Source: Burkholderiales bacterium
GTDB taxonomy: Bacteria > Pseudomonadota > Gammaproteobacteria > Burkholderiales > WYBJ01
Direction: 5' to 3'
Assembly: GCA_020848435.1 (NCBI GenBank)
Contig: JADLAC010000044.1
Location: forward strand, 1-32,006
Length of the DNA: 32,006 nt
The stretch is not shown here. Numbering within the stretch: the first letter of the stretch is position 1. Below are more notes on the stretch, generated by a model that saw only the letters and a list, made by a program, of their open reading frames with translations, searched no databases and was not told the origin of the DNA.

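Overview
The window is almost entirely one gene. After the last 108 codons of an upstream reading frame (2-328) and an 84-base gap, a single + strand frame opens at an ATG at 413 behind a good AGGAG ribosome binding site. I found no stop codon in that frame through base 32006, so it runs off the right edge. At least 10,531 codons are visible, a protein of over 1 MDa whose C-terminus lies outside the window. I see no RNA gene, insertion sequence, CRISPR array or other operon. The long open frames on the minus strand and in the other plus frames are shadows of this gene in GC-rich DNA. The high GC, the Shine-Dalgarno site and the N-terminal LEPRVLL motif (LEPR-XLL family of giant secreted or surface proteins) fit a high-GC Gram-negative bacterium, possibly a betaproteobacterium. 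The sequence alone does not fix the taxon.

Layout of the giant protein: an Arg-rich N-terminus with LEPRVLL (residues 54-60); ten double beta-modules of pre-peptidase C-terminal (PPC) type, with four LamG/concanavalin-like jelly rolls between units 3-4, 4-5, 5-6 and 6-7 (nt about 632-9511); seventeen CARDB-like repeats (9563-16162); a single PPC-like and IPT/TIG-like pair; an unusual helix-rich island holding the only two cysteines I noticed (16752-17757); a conserved extracellular module and an Ig-like domain; a first beta-propeller; a Big_5-like domain; nine putative-Ig/cadherin-like repeats (20390-22975); a short RHS/YD core; a type I dockerin-like calcium-binding pair; further Ig-like and ZU5-like domains; an unexpected membrane-like helix; an IPT-like domain and a YVTN-type propeller.

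The last quarter carries the enzymes: a peptidoglycan-binding-like domain, a LAS-type zinc metallopeptidase (M15/M74-like) whose two metal-binding motifs are separated by an inserted E1-FCCH-like beta domain, and a subtilisin-like S8 peptidase. The S8 domain has its Asp/His/Ser triad, but Ser replaces the usual oxyanion Asn. The window ends inside a carbohydrate-binding-like beta domain.

Taken together this looks like a giant extracellular adhesin: binding modules for glycans or proteins, calcium-stabilised rods, and an embedded cell-wall hydrolase plus protease. The upstream frame ends in a tail that resembles, from memory, the C-terminus of the same family, so the locus may hold two giant genes in tandem. 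Domain names come from reading motifs by eye, without a profile search; boundaries are approximate.
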